NCBI GenBank assembly: GCA_003529225.1
Contig: DOJM01000451.1
Span: 4,257 to 10,004, forward strand
DNA length: 5,748 bases
Direction: 5' to 3'
Origin: Paenibacillus sp.
Lineage (GTDB): Bacteria; Bacillota; Bacilli; Paenibacillales; Paenibacillaceae
The notes beneath the pieces are model-generated. The model was not told the DNA's origin and did not search any database. It worked only from the letters and a program-made list of their open reading frames with translations. Made by a program: the position numbers and the translations under genes. Numbering within the stretch: position 1 is the stretch's first letter; the number at the start of each line of letters is the position of its first letter. Positions 5,196-5,748 of this stretch are shown piece after piece.

Positions 5196-5748
5196 ATGAA
5201 CAAGGGCAAAAGCTATATTCGTATCATCACCATTATTTATGTGGCTGCTATAATACTAACGGTGTTCTCCTTTATAGGGTTAGGCTTCTCTGAATCACTG
5301 TTTCGATTCGTGACTTCGCTAGTTGCTGTTCTGCTGGCGGAAAGTGTGGTGTATGGCTATTGTATTTTTTGGCTCCGTACTGCAGGTAGTGTGCAGCGGA
5401 CCTCACCCGTTCTTCTCAGCGGTGCATTCATCACGGGGATTTATGCGGCTGGAGTATTCGTATCGGCTATTGTCTTCGATTGGCTACTGGAGTTGTCCCC
5501 TCTGTGGTATGCTGCCGTTCAACTGCTGATTCTTTTGATTGGTGGAATCACACTGGCTGTGATCGGGATTTATGGATGGAATGCCGGAACAGAAGAACAG
5601 CAAATGCAGAGGTCCTTGCAAGCTTTTCGGCAGTATCAGAGTGAAATAAACGAGATCAGTGTGCTGGCAAGCAACTGGAAGAATCCCGAATCTGAACAGC
5701 TTGTAAAGGTGCTCAATAAGTTACGAGATCAATTCAAGTTCAGTGATC
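5196..5748 (+). CDS. Four-helix membrane protein of unknown function (partial, runs off window)
   Basis: This open frame starts at ATG 5196 and stays open for 184 codons to the window end. I do not recognise the family. Four hydrophobic segments are visible at about residues 7-29, 38-60, 71-94 and 104-128, joined by short loops (for example RTAGSVQRTS at 61-70). The rest, from about 129 (NAGTEEQQMQRSLQAFRQYQ), is polar and predicted helical, with charged and Gln-rich stretches that could form a coiled coil or contact a partner. Positive charges at the N-terminus (NKGKSYIR) favour a cytosolic N-terminus, so with four helices the C-terminal tail would also be cytosolic. Coupling to the SPFH gene suggests it could be the membrane anchor for that protein, as YdjG/YdjH are proposed to be for YdjI, but no similarity to those is claimed. 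A shorter ATG frame at 5323-5529 lies in another frame and is not a gene. Confidence 0.85.
   Translation, partial: MNKGKSYIRIITIIYVAAIILTVFSFIGLGFSESLFRFVTSLVAVLLAESVVYGYCIFWLRTAGSVQRTSPVLLSGAFITGIYAAGVFVSAIVFDWLLELSPLWYAAVQLLILLIGGITLAVIGIYGWNAGTEEQQMQRSLQAFRQYQSEINEISVLASNWKNPESEQLVKVLNKLRDQFKFSD

Noticed and set aside
5323..5529. Plus-strand 68-codon frame near the right end
   Set aside because: It lies in another frame inside the longer open frame from 5196, which has a consensus ribosome site and four regular membrane helices.
1..5748. Window ends coincide with GATC sites (AGATCT at 1-6, GATC at 5745-5748), suggesting a cloned restriction fragment
   Set aside because: GATC is common throughout the window and both terminal genes read through normally, so nothing about the biology follows from it.

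Overview
The window looks like a chromosomal segment from a spore-forming, low-to-mid GC Firmicute, most probably Paenibacillus or a close relative. The evidence is the gene order rplU - prp - rpmA - spo0B-like - obg, which is the classic Bacillales order, together with an RNase E/G-type gene directly upstream (absent from Bacillus subtilis at this place), an L27 precursor with the Firmicutes N-terminal extension, and a membrane-anchored Spo0B-like protein. The genus is inferred; the phylum and the sporulating lifestyle are well supported. All genes are on the + strand.

Layout. Positions 1-161 hold the 3' end of an RNase E/G gene. A strong sigma-A promoter begins two bases after its stop. It drives a roughly 125-base structured leader (L21 leader type) and the tricistron rplU (ribosomal protein L21), prp (the cysteine protease that trims L27) and rpmA (L27 precursor). 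This unit ends at a strong intrinsic terminator (about 1341-1370). A 200-base intergenic region then carries two candidate promoters, one with sigma-H-like spacing and one extended -10. It precedes a two-gene unit: a Spo0B-type phosphotransferase with two N-terminal membrane helices, and the essential ribosome-associated GTPase Obg. That unit ends at a second strong terminator (about 3681-3732).

After a 130-base AT-rich region with a perfect 14-bp palindrome comes a different, tightly coupled pair. The first gene encodes a YdjI-type SPFH-domain protein with five perfectly regular zinc ribbons. The second encodes a four-helix membrane protein that runs off the end of the window and is not recognised.

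How the parts fit. The first block builds and matures the large ribosomal subunit: Prp removes the extension encoded at the start of the very next gene. The second block links sporulation phosphorelay signalling to Obg, a GTPase tied to ribosome assembly and sporulation. The third block, set off by a terminator and its own upstream region, looks like a membrane-associated module. By analogy with the ydjGHI/PspA system of B. subtilis it may relate to envelope stress, but this is inference. No mobile element, CRISPR array, tRNA or rRNA was seen.
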